DNA of 12,577 nucleotides, from NCBI GenBank assembly GCA_000435635.1, contig FR882141.1, positions 7,731-20,307 of the forward strand, in the 5' to 3' direction. Position 1 is the first letter of the stretch; each line of letters opens with the position of its first letter. Origin of the DNA: Prevotella sp. CAG:1320 (GTDB taxonomy: Bacteria; Bacteroidota; Bacteroidia; Bacteroidales; Bacteroidaceae). Below are positions 6,568 to 12,577 of this stretch, in pieces. A program made the translations under genes and the position numbers. The notes beneath the pieces were generated by a model. The model was not told the DNA's origin and ran no database searches. It saw nothing but the letters and a program-made list of their open reading frames with translations.

Positions 6568-6633
6568 GGAATCATCTAAGATGATTGTGGGAATCATGTA
6601 AGATGATTCTGGGAATCAACTAAGATGATTCCC
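6568..6633. repeat. 22-bp tandem repeat, three units, within the trp operon
   Basis: Units start at 6568, 6590 and 6612, an exact 22-base period. Each reads GGAATCA(T/A)(C/G)TAAGATGATT followed by two or three variable bases. In the first unit AATCATCT-A-AGATGATT is a perfect palindrome around one base, and the other units carry one or two changes in the left arm. The array starts five bases after the trpF stop. The period matches the array at 206-293, but the sequence is different. Confidence 0.8.
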
Positions 6634-6679
6634 TGCCAATGTCTCACCTATGTCGCGACTATGCCGCAGGGAGCCGCCT

Positions 6680-6699
6680 CAGCTTGTGCGCTTAAGCTG
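6680..6699. other. Small hairpin in the trpF-trpA gap
   Basis: CAGCTT (6680-6685) pairs with AAGCTG (6694-6699) around an 8-base loop, between the tandem repeats and the long inverted repeat. It has no T-run after it, so it is not a terminator. It may be part of the composite repeat region or chance. Confidence 0.3.
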
Positions 6700-6712
6700 T
6701 CATTGCCAAAGT

Positions 6713-6812
6713 GTAGAGACGCGTTCTCGCGTCTCAGCAAGCAAGCGGACTGAATAAAATCGCCACTCGCAAAGCCCTGGCGGCTTGCCGAGACGCGAGA
6801 ACGCGTCTCTAC
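6713..6812. repeat. Long inverted repeat with self-palindromic arms
   Basis: The 23-base left arm (6713-6735, beginning GTAGAGACGCG) is the exact reverse complement of the right arm (6790-6812). After one mismatch the match continues for six bases (6737-6742 with 6783-6788). Each arm is also a hairpin on its own: GAGACGCG-TTCT-CGCGTCTC on the left and GAGACGCG-AGAA-CGCGTCTC on the right. The interior holds another short pair, CGCCA (6761-6765) with TGGCG (6778-6782). From memory, GAGACGCG/CGCGTCTC palindromes are dispersed repeats in several bacterial groups, so this is probably a non-autonomous, REP- or MITE-like element. No transposase is present. There is no T-run, so readthrough to trpA seems possible. 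Confidence 0.85.
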
Positions 6813-6854
6813 GACTTTTCCGTAGAATTCACATTAATATAATAAACAAGAGAG

Positions 6855-7631
6855 ATGAACAAGATCAACCAACTATTCCAACAGGGCGACGGGCGCAAGT
6901 TGCTGTCGCTCTACTTCTGCGCCGGCTCGCCCACGCTGGAGGGCACGGCCCGCGTCATCCTCACCCTGCAACGCCGAGGCATCGACATGGTGGAGGTGGG
7001 CATCCCCTTCAGCGACCCCCTGGCCGACGGCCCCGTCATACAACAGGCGGGCACCGAGGCCTTGGCCAACGGCATCACGCTGGCCAAGATGTTCGAGCAG
7101 CTGGGAGGCATCCACGGCCAGGTGGACATCCCCCTGGTCTTGATGGGCTACCTCAACGTGGTGGAGCGATACGGACTGGAGCGTTTCTTCCGCGACTGCG
7201 TGGCCACGGGCGTGAGCGGGTGCATCATTCCCGATTTGCCTTTCCGCGACTACCTGGAGCGGGTAAAGCCCCTGGCTGATCGCCACGACGTGAGGGTCAT
7301 CATGATGATCACTCCCGAGACCAGCGAGGAGCGCATAAGACTTATTGACAGCCATACCGATGGCTTCATCTACATGGTGAGCTCCTCCAGCACCACGGGG
7401 ACGCAAGGCTCCTTCGGTCCTGACCACTTGGCCTACTTCGACAGGGTGGAGGCCATGGGGCTGCGCAATCCCCGCATGATAGGCTTCGGCATCGGCAACC
7501 GCCAGACCTTGGCCTTGGCCCAGGCTCACGCCGCCGGCGCCATCATCGGCAGCAAGTTCGTCTCCCTGCTGCGGCAGGAGGGAGACCCCGACAAGGCCCT
7601 GGACTTATTGTTTGACGCGTTAAATCATTGA
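6855..7631 (+). CDS. trpA: Tryptophan synthase alpha subunit
   Basis: Cleaves indole-3-glycerol phosphate to indole and glyceraldehyde 3-phosphate; the indole is channelled to TrpB. The 258-residue barrel carries the catalytic pair E47 and D58 in VEVGIPFSDPLADGP, spaced 11 apart as in E. coli E49 and D60. Other motifs are PDLPF (126-130), loop 6 as YMVSSSSTTGTQG (173-185), GFGIGN (210-215) and GAIIGSKFV (228-236) for phosphate binding. The start ATG at 6855 follows AAGAGAG. No Bacteroidota promoter is visible in the 291-bp gap before it, so expression probably depends on transcripts passing the repeats. It has very high G or C at third codon positions. trpB starts four bases after its stop. 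Confidence 0.97.
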   Translation: MNKINQLFQQGDGRKLLSLYFCAGSPTLEGTARVILTLQRRGIDMVEVGIPFSDPLADGPVIQQAGTEALANGITLAKMFEQLGGIHGQVDIPLVLMGYLNVVERYGLERFFRDCVATGVSGCIIPDLPFRDYLERVKPLADRHDVRVIMMITPETSEERIRLIDSHTDGFIYMVSSSSTTGTQGSFGPDHLAYFDRVEAMGLRNPRMIGFGIGNRQTLALAQAHAAGAIIGSKFVSLLRQEGDPDKALDLLFDALNH

Positions 7632-7635
7632 AGAC

Positions 7636-8838
7636 ATGAAATACCAAGTAAGTGACGAAGGATTTTTCGGAAAGTTTGGCGGGGCCTATGTCCCCGAGAT
7701 ACTCTACCGCTGCGTGGACGACCTGAGGCGCGTCTACCGCGAGATACTCGACAGCCCCGACTTCCAGCGGGAGTACAGGGCGTTGCTGCGCGACTACGTG
7801 GGCCGCCCCTCGCCCCTCTACCATGCCCGCCGCATGAGCGAGCTGTATGGCTGCCGGCTCTACCTGAAGCGGGAAGACCTCAACCACACGGGAGCCCACA
7901 AGATCAACAACACCGTGGGCCAGATACTCATGGCCAAGCACATGGGCAAGACCCGTGTGACGGCCGAGACGGGAGCCGGGCAGCACGGCGTGGCCACGGC
8001 CACGGTCTGCGCCCTGATGGGCATGAGGTGTGAGATATTCATGGGCAAGACCGATGTGGAGCGACAACACGCCAACGTGGAGCGCATGCGCATGCTGGGT
8101 GCCACCGTCCACGCCGTCACCACGGGCAACATGACGCTGAGTGATGCCTGCTCGGAGGCCATCAGGGACTGGTGTCGCCACCCGCGGGATACCTTCTACC
8201 TGGTGGGCAGCACCATGGGTCCCCATCCTTATCCCGACATCGTGGCCCGTCTGCAGAGCGTCATCTCCGAGGAGCTGAAGGGACAGCTGGCGGAGAAGGT
8301 GGGGCGCGACTACCCCGACTACCTCATTGCCTGCGTGGGCGGAGGCTCCAATGCCGCGGGCACCATCTACCACTATATTGACGACGAGCGGGTGAAAATC
8401 TACCTGGCGGAAGCCGCGGGGCAGGGCGTGGACACTCCCTATACCGCCGCCACCATGCATTGCGGCTCGGAAGGCATCATCCATGGCGCGAGGACACTCG
8501 TGATGCAAACAGACGACGGACAGATCAAGGAAGCTTTCACCATCAGCGCGGGACTGGACTATCCTGGTATAGGCCCCATGCACGCTGACCTGGCCCAGCG
8601 TGGACGCACCCACGTCTTGGCCATCAACGACCAAGAGGCTATACGGGCGGGTTATGAGCTGACCCGCATGGAAGGCATCATTCCCGCCATAGAGAGCGCG
8701 CACGCCGTGGCCGCGCTTGGCAAGATCTCGTTCCGCCCCGAGGACGTGGTGGTGCTCACCGTGAGCGGCCGTGGCGATAAGGATGTTGAGACCTATCTTA
8801 ATCACAAGCAAATGGCTGGAGACTATGGAGACTTTTAA
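7636..8838 (+). CDS. trpB: Tryptophan synthase beta subunit
   Basis: PLP enzyme that joins indole and serine to make tryptophan, working as an alpha2-beta2 complex with TrpA. At 400 residues it is the canonical TrpB1 length. Key residues are K89 in HTGAHKINN (Schiff base), E111 in AETGAGQHG, GGGSN (235-239, PLP phosphate) and S377 in VSGRGDKD, which contacts the PLP ring nitrogen. The N-terminal GKFGGAYVPE is typical. Like trpA it strongly favours G or C in third codon positions. The gene follows trpA by four bases, and its last 14 bases overlap the trpE start, so all three are likely translationally coupled. Confidence 0.98.
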   Translation: MKYQVSDEGFFGKFGGAYVPEILYRCVDDLRRVYREILDSPDFQREYRALLRDYVGRPSPLYHARRMSELYGCRLYLKREDLNHTGAHKINNTVGQILMAKHMGKTRVTAETGAGQHGVATATVCALMGMRCEIFMGKTDVERQHANVERMRMLGATVHAVTTGNMTLSDACSEAIRDWCRHPRDTFYLVGSTMGPHPYPDIVARLQSVISEELKGQLAEKVGRDYPDYLIACVGGGSNAAGTIYHYIDDERVKIYLAEAAGQGVDTPYTAATMHCGSEGIIHGARTLVMQTDDGQIKEAFTISAGLDYPGIGPMHADLAQRGRTHVLAINDQEAIRAGYELTRMEGIIPAIESAHAVAALGKISFRPEDVVVLTVSGRGDKDVETYLNHKQMAGDYGDF

Positions 8839-10234
8839 CTTTCAGGCTATCACGCGTAGCTTTCTCGGCGACCTTTACACCCCCGTTGGAGTCTACATGC
8901 GCTTGAGGGACATCTATCCTCAGTCCGCGCTCATGGAGAGTTCCGACTATCACGCCACGGAGAACAGTCGCTCCTTTATCGCCATCCATCCCATTGCCCG
9001 TGTGGCCGTGGCACACGGAAAGGTAATGTGCGCTTACCCAGACGGCACTTGCGGCGAGTCTTCCGTAGATACATCCCGCAAAGGGCAGGCCAAGGAGTCG
9101 GTCATCCATGCCCTGGAGGACTTCCTTTCCCGCTTCCGTGTCACGGGTGAGGGCAGTGAGCATTGTGGTCTTTATGGTTTCACTTCGTTCAACGCCGTGC
9201 GCTATTTCGAGGACATCCCTGTTAAGGACGAGGTCCGGGAACGCGACGAAGTCCCCGACATTCTCTACATTTTCTATGAGACCATTTTGGTGATAGACCA
9301 TTTCCACAACACACTCCAGGTGGTCTCGATTGGTGGCGAGCGAGCTATCGAGGAGGTGATGCGCCATGTCAACAGTGGTTACGTACCAACTTACAGCTTC
9401 CGTCCCGTGGGCGAGACTTCCTCCACGCTCACCGATGCCCAACACATGGCAAATGTCTCTCGTGGCGTGGCTCATTGCCTAAGGGGTGACGTGTTCCAGG
9501 TGGTGTTGTCCCGCCGTTTCGTCCAGCGATACGAGGGTGATGATTTCAAGCTTTACAGGGCCTTGCGCAGTGTCAACCCCAGTCCTTATCTTTTCTATTT
9601 CGACTTCGGGAGCTACCGTCTTTTCGGCTCATCACCCGAGACCCACAACAGGGTGGTGGGGCGCAAGGCCTATATAGACCCTATAGCTGGTACCGCCAAG
9701 CGTACTGGCGACACGGAACGAGACTTGCGAGCCGCCACTTTTCTGCGAGATGATCCCAAGGAAAACGCCGAGCACGTCATGCTGGTGGACTTGGCACGCA
9801 ACGACCTCAGTCGCAATTGTCATGACGTTCGAGTGGAGTTCTACAAAGATATGCAGTACTATAGTCATGTCATCCATCTAGTGAGTAGGGTGAGTGGCAC
9901 GCTCAACGAGGGCATCTCCACTATCCGGGAGTTCGTGGATACTTTTCCCGCTGGCACATTGAGTGGCGCTCCGAAGGTGAGAGCCTTGCAGATTATCAGT
10001 GAGTTGGAACCTCATAGCCGCGGTGTTTATGGAGGTTGCGTCGGCTTCATCGGACTTCACGGGGAACTCAATCAAGCTATCGTTATCCGTACATTCTTCA
10101 GCAAGGGGACGGAATTGTGGTTCCAGGCAGGCTCGGGCATTGTGGCCAAGAGCGATGAGCGGTATGAATTGGAAGAGTGCGATAGCAAGTTGAGAGCGTT
10201 GGTCAAGGCCATCCGCTTGGCCGAGACCCTGTGA
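8825..10234 (+). CDS. trpE: Anthranilate synthase component I
   Basis: Chorismate-binding synthase that makes anthranilate with ammonia supplied by TrpG; the committed and feedback-inhibited step. It is 469 residues. The N-terminal domain has LMESSD (36-41), the counterpart of the tryptophan-binding LLES region, and NPSPY (251-255) completes that pocket. Catalytic motifs are PIAGT (286-290), HVMLVDLARND (317-327), YSHVIHLVS (346-354), FPAGTLSGAPK (374-384) and QAGSGIV (434-440). These favour TrpE over PabB or a salicylate synthase, as does the operon. I chose the ATG at 8825 (METFNFQ), which overlaps trpB by 14 bases; the frame is open to 8771 but that start lacks support. Its third-position bias is visibly weaker than in trpA and trpB. 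Confidence 0.97.
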   Translation: METFNFQAITRSFLGDLYTPVGVYMRLRDIYPQSALMESSDYHATENSRSFIAIHPIARVAVAHGKVMCAYPDGTCGESSVDTSRKGQAKESVIHALEDFLSRFRVTGEGSEHCGLYGFTSFNAVRYFEDIPVKDEVRERDEVPDILYIFYETILVIDHFHNTLQVVSIGGERAIEEVMRHVNSGYVPTYSFRPVGETSSTLTDAQHMANVSRGVAHCLRGDVFQVVLSRRFVQRYEGDDFKLYRALRSVNPSPYLFYFDFGSYRLFGSSPETHNRVVGRKAYIDPIAGTAKRTGDTERDLRAATFLRDDPKENAEHVMLVDLARNDLSRNCHDVRVEFYKDMQYYSHVIHLVSRVSGTLNEGISTIREFVDTFPAGTLSGAPKVRALQIISELEPHSRGVYGGCVGFIGLHGELNQAIVIRTFFSKGTELWFQAGSGIVAKSDERYELEECDSKLRALVKAIRLAETL

Positions 10235-10248
10235 CGCTCCCCTCATCA

Positions 10249-10270
10249 TATACATTATTATATATATAAG
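10249..10270. repeat. A/T-rich 22-base element before trpG
   Basis: Matches the reverse complement of 3619-3640 at 20 of 22 positions. It lies in the 47-base gap between the trpE stop and trpG, just upstream of AAGAGAAA, and may simply keep the trpG start region unstructured. No promoter match is present. Confidence 0.35.
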
Positions 10271-10281
10271 AGAAATAGATT

Positions 10282-10845
10282 ATGAGAATAGCCGTGATAG
10301 ACAATTATGACTCGTTCACCTACAACCTGGTGCATCTCGTCAAATCCCTGGGCGTTGAGGTGGACGTGTTCCGCAACGACCAATTCCAGCTTTCCAGCCT
10401 GGAACTTTACGATAAGTTGCTCCTTAGTCCTGGCCCAGGTATTCCCAGCGAGGCGGGTTTGCTGCTAGAGGTCATCAAGACATACGCCCCCCGCAAATCC
10501 ATTTTGGGCATCTGCCTGGGTCATCAAGCCATCGGGGAGGTTTTTGGTGGGCGATTGGTCCGTCTTCATCAGGTATACCATGGTGTTGCCACTCCATGCG
10601 AGCTGATAGCTGATGACCCTCTCTTCGCCAATTTGCCCCGTCATTTCGAGGTGGGCAGATATCATTCATGGGTGGTCTCCCGCGAGGATTTTCCAGACTG
10701 CTTGCAAGTGACAGCCCTAAGTGATGACGGACAAGTCATGGCTCTGCGCCACAAGCAGTATGACGTGTGTGGTTTGCAGTTCCATCCCGAGAGCGTGCTG
10801 ACACCCTTGGGCGGAACCATTCTTTCCAATTGGATAAGACGGTAA
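10282..10845 (+). CDS. trpG: Anthranilate synthase component II (glutamine amidotransferase)
   Basis: Class I glutamine amidotransferase that hydrolyses glutamine and passes ammonia to TrpE. The 187-residue length fits a stand-alone subunit. The triad is C78 in GICLGHQ, H168 and E170 in LQFHPES. DNYDSFTYNLV (7-17) and LLSPGPGIPSEAG (47-59, glutamine-binding loop) are both family signatures. In bacteria with a single copy, TrpG may also serve aminodeoxychorismate synthase (PabA role), but the position next to trpE points to tryptophan. It is the last gene of the operon. No convincing intrinsic terminator follows; there is only the weak AAGC-TTAA-GCTT palindrome overlapping the stop codon. Confidence 0.96.
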   Translation: MRIAVIDNYDSFTYNLVHLVKSLGVEVDVFRNDQFQLSSLELYDKLLLSPGPGIPSEAGLLLEVIKTYAPRKSILGICLGHQAIGEVFGGRLVRLHQVYHGVATPCELIADDPLFANLPRHFEVGRYHSWVVSREDFPDCLQVTALSDDGQVMALRHKQYDVCGLQFHPESVLTPLGGTILSNWIRR

Positions 10846-10920
10846 GCTTAAGCTTTGTTTCAGGCAATTGTCCCTTTTATCGGCTTTTCTGTTGATAAAG
10901 CGAAGATATTGGTCAAAATA

Positions 10921-10952
10921 TTTGGAACATATCGTTTTTTTTCATTACTTTG
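10921..10952 (+). promoter_or_regulatory. ompA promoter (Bacteroidota type)
   Basis: TTTG at 10921-10924, a 20-base spacer containing eight T (10935-10942), and TTACTTTG at 10945-10952 fit the phylum pattern, with one change from TAnnTTTG. The predicted start near 10958 leaves a leader of about 35 bases to the ATG at 10993. Confidence 0.65.
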
Positions 10953-10992
10953 CATATAAAATGTTGGATTACTCATTAATTTTCAGAGAGAC

Positions 10993-12147
10993 ATGAAAAA
11001 ATTAGTACTTCTATTCGCAGCTGCCTTCATGGCAGTTTCAGTTTCAGCGCAGACTGTAACTGAAAGCAAGACGTTTGACAATTTCTACATTGGCATCAAT
11101 GGAGGTGTTGCAACGAAGACTACCGAAAACAGCTGGTTGAGCGGTTTGAACCCCAACGTCGGCTTGCGTATCGGTCGCAACTTCACTCCAGTGTTCGGTT
11201 TGGCGGTTGAGAGCAACGCTTACTTCTCCAACAAGCCTTACGAGTCTTTCGGCACAGCCGTTCGCTTCGTCAACACCAGCTTGCTGGGTACTGTTAACAT
11301 GAGCAACTGGATAGGTGGCTACCAGGGCGAGCCTCGTTCCTTTGAGGTGATTCCCGTAGCTGGTCTCGGCTGGGCACACGCTTTCGGTGAGGGTAAGTCA
11401 AACTATCTTACTTCTAAGGTGGGTATTGACTTCGCTTTCAACTTTGGCAGCCAGAAGCAATGGCAGGCATACATCGAGCCTTCTATGGTATGGGCTTTGA
11501 CCGCCCCCGCCGCAGAGGTAGGTGGTAAAACTCTGCATGATGGCGTTAACTACACCATCAACCGTTCTATGGTTCAGCTCAATGTAGGTATCGTCTACAA
11601 GTTCAAGAACTCTAACGGTACTCACAACTTCACTATCGCTCAGTTGCGTGACCAGGCTGAGATTGACGGTTTGAACAGCCAGATTAACAGCCTTCGCGAT
11701 GACCTCAACGGCAAGGACGCAGAATTGGCAGCCAAGAACAAGAAGATTGCTGACTTGCAGAAGGCGCTTGACGAGTGCAACAAGAAGCCCGCTTACGTAA
11801 AGCCCGCTACCGCTACCAACTTGCAGCCCACTGTTCTCTTCCGTCAGGGTAAGAGCGTTATTGACAGAAGCCAGCAGGCTAACGTTGAGCTGATCGCCCA
11901 GTATATGAAGAACCATCCTGAGGCAAACATCGAAATCAAGGGTTATGCTTCTCCCGAGGGTTCCGCAGAGCTCAACCAAAAGTTGTCTGAGAAGCGTGCC
12001 GAGGCTGTGAAGAACATGCTCGTTAAGACTTACAAGATTGACGCAAACCGTCTGACCACTAAGGGTATGGGTGCTACCGACAAGCTCTTTAAGCAGGTAG
12101 AGTTCAATCGTGTAGCTACTTTCAACGACAGCAGCATCAAGGACTAA
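10993..12147 (+). CDS. OmpA family outer membrane porin with peptidoglycan-associated domain
   Basis: A 384-residue OmpA-type protein linking outer membrane and cell wall. Residues 1-19 are a signal peptide (MKK, hydrophobic core, cleavage VSA-Q). Residues of about 27-205 are an alternating-strand barrel ending in VQLNVGIVYKFK. About 216-263 are a polar heptad-like linker rich in Asp, Lys and Leu, probably a coiled coil. About 278-378 are the OmpA C-terminal domain, with LFRQGKSVID, IEIKGYASPEGS (314-324), LSEKRAEAV (331-339) and NRVATF (372-377). R335 of the diaminopimelate-binding pair is present, but the usual Asp (as in GHTD) is Ser320 in GYASPEG. Codon choice differs from the trp genes (frequent GCT, GGT, CGT, AAG), as in a highly expressed gene. 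It has its own promoter and terminator. Confidence 0.93.
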   Translation: MKKLVLLFAAAFMAVSVSAQTVTESKTFDNFYIGINGGVATKTTENSWLSGLNPNVGLRIGRNFTPVFGLAVESNAYFSNKPYESFGTAVRFVNTSLLGTVNMSNWIGGYQGEPRSFEVIPVAGLGWAHAFGEGKSNYLTSKVGIDFAFNFGSQKQWQAYIEPSMVWALTAPAAEVGGKTLHDGVNYTINRSMVQLNVGIVYKFKNSNGTHNFTIAQLRDQAEIDGLNSQINSLRDDLNGKDAELAAKNKKIADLQKALDECNKKPAYVKPATATNLQPTVLFRQGKSVIDRSQQANVELIAQYMKNHPEANIEIKGYASPEGSAELNQKLSEKRAEAVKNMLVKTYKIDANRLTTKGMGATDKLFKQVEFNRVATFNDSSIKD

Positions 12148-12162
12148 TGTAGAGAAGACATT

Positions 12163-12192
12163 CTTTCTTCTCCGCTTGGCGAAAGAAGAAAG
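12163..12192 (+). other. Hairpin in the ompA 3' untranslated region
   Basis: CTTTCTTC (12163-12170) pairs with GAAGAAAG (12185-12192), and inside it CGC (12173-12175) can pair with GCG (12179-12181). It lies between the ompA stop and the terminator and may stabilise the message 3' end. Confidence 0.5.
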
Positions 12193-12210
12193 TGAGCAAC
12201 AAAAGAATTA

Positions 12211-12243
12211 GATGCCGAGGCCAACGCCTCGGCATCTTTTTTT
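12211..12243 (+). terminator. Intrinsic terminator of ompA
   Basis: A perfect 11-pair stem, GATGCCGAGGC (12211-12221) with GCCTCGGCATC (12226-12236), has a CAAC loop and is followed by seven T (12237-12243), 64 bases past the ompA stop. Confidence 0.93.
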
Positions 12244-12524
12244 GTGTTATTATGGCATGTGATATTCCTGCTTTGTTTTAGTATGATTTTTGTTTGCCCC
12301 TCTGGATTTATGGAAGAGATGTTGTCTGCTTAACTATGAATATTGCCGCCTTGCGGTAATACTCTTGGTGACATTCAGCACTACTCCTTTTGAAAGTCAG
12401 TAGTACTGGAAAGGATACTGTACTTCTGGCAGCATGGAGCTATATATGTTAACGTAAGTTCGATGAATCTCAGCTTACTGGCGAGGGCGCGAGATAACAG
12501 GAACAAAACCAAGAGAATATAGTA
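12244..12524. other. Non-coding stretch without recognised features
   Basis: I see no open frame of useful length, RNA gene or mobile element here. A small hairpin, ATTGCCGC (12342-12349) with GCGGTAAT (12353-12360), has no T-run. The stretch separates the ompA terminator from the outward promoter at 12525. Confidence 0.5.
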
Positions 12525-12532
12525 TACTTTTG
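12525..12532 (+). promoter_or_regulatory. -7 box of a promoter facing out of the window
   Basis: TACTTTTG matches TAnnTTTG exactly and is followed by CATT. No clear TTTG lies 19-21 bases upstream. The predicted start, near 12537, falls inside the hairpin pair at 12534-12564; the gene it serves lies beyond the window. Confidence 0.5.
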
Positions 12533-12533
12533 C

Positions 12534-12564
12534 ATTCCACGACGTGGAATAGCTATTTCACGTC
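12534..12564 (+). promoter_or_regulatory. Two mutually exclusive hairpins at a predicted transcript start
   Basis: ATTCCAC (12534-12540) pairs perfectly with GTGGAAT (12544-12550) over a 3-base loop. The same GTGGAAT as part of GACGTGGAAT (12541-12550) pairs instead with ATTTCACGTC (12555-12564), ten pairs with one G-U, over loop AGCT. Only one can form at a time. As DNA, the same repeats could also be an operator. Confidence 0.5.
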
Positions 12565-12577
12565 GAGAAACAGCCAT

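Noticed and set aside
6564..6854. CRISPR array or insertion sequence in the trpF-trpA gap
   Set aside because: The repeats are contiguous without unique spacers and there is no transposase frame, so neither fits.
7543..8811. 422-codon open frame on the minus strand across trpB
   Set aside because: It is the antisense shadow of a GC-rich gene with strong third-position bias, and its His/Gly/Val-rich translation matches no family I know.
12342..12360. Hairpin ATTGCCGC/GCGGTAAT as a terminator or small RNA
   Set aside because: There is no T-run and no promoter nearby; short stems of this size are expected by chance.

Overview
The window looks like chromosomal DNA of a Bacteroidota bacterium, most likely an order Bacteroidales member of moderately high GC. 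Three things support this. Promoters follow the Bacteroidota pattern (TTTG, about 20 bases, then TAnnTTTG) rather than the sigma-70 pattern. The ribosomal protein S1 has the Bacteroidota start and end. The OmpA-family porin has the GYASPEG variant of the OmpA C-terminal domain. No phage, plasmid, CRISPR, tRNA or rRNA is visible.

Layout. 1-392 is non-coding and carries a four-unit 22-bp tandem repeat and a terminator. On the minus strand follow a YbhN/UPF0104-type membrane protein (393-1376) and rpsA (1618-3390), each with its own promoter and terminator. Divergent from rpsA, on the plus strand, is a complete seven-gene tryptophan operon (4055-10845) in the order trpD-trpC-trpF-trpA-trpB-trpE-trpG. 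It is preceded by a promoter, a 20-residue leader peptide with three consecutive Trp codons, and a strong intrinsic terminator, which together form a ribosome-dependent transcription attenuator. Between trpF and trpA a 291-bp gap holds three more 22-bp repeat units and a 100-bp imperfect inverted repeat. Downstream, ompA (10993-12147) has its own promoter and terminator. The last 330 bases have no gene but end with an outward-facing promoter and two competing hairpins at the predicted transcript start.

How the genes work together. TrpE/TrpG make anthranilate from chorismate and glutamine, TrpD adds the phosphoribosyl group, TrpF isomerises, TrpC closes the indole ring, and TrpA/TrpB finish tryptophan. 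The leader peptide would sense charged tRNA-Trp and set readthrough into the whole set. The other genes serve translation (S1) and the envelope (membrane protein, OmpA porin).

The most notable points are the attenuator with recognisable 1:2, 2:3 and 3:4 pairings, and an operon order that is a circular permutation of the order I recall for Bacteroides (BEGDCFA). The repeat-filled seam inside the operon and the two separate 22-bp-period tandem arrays come next.
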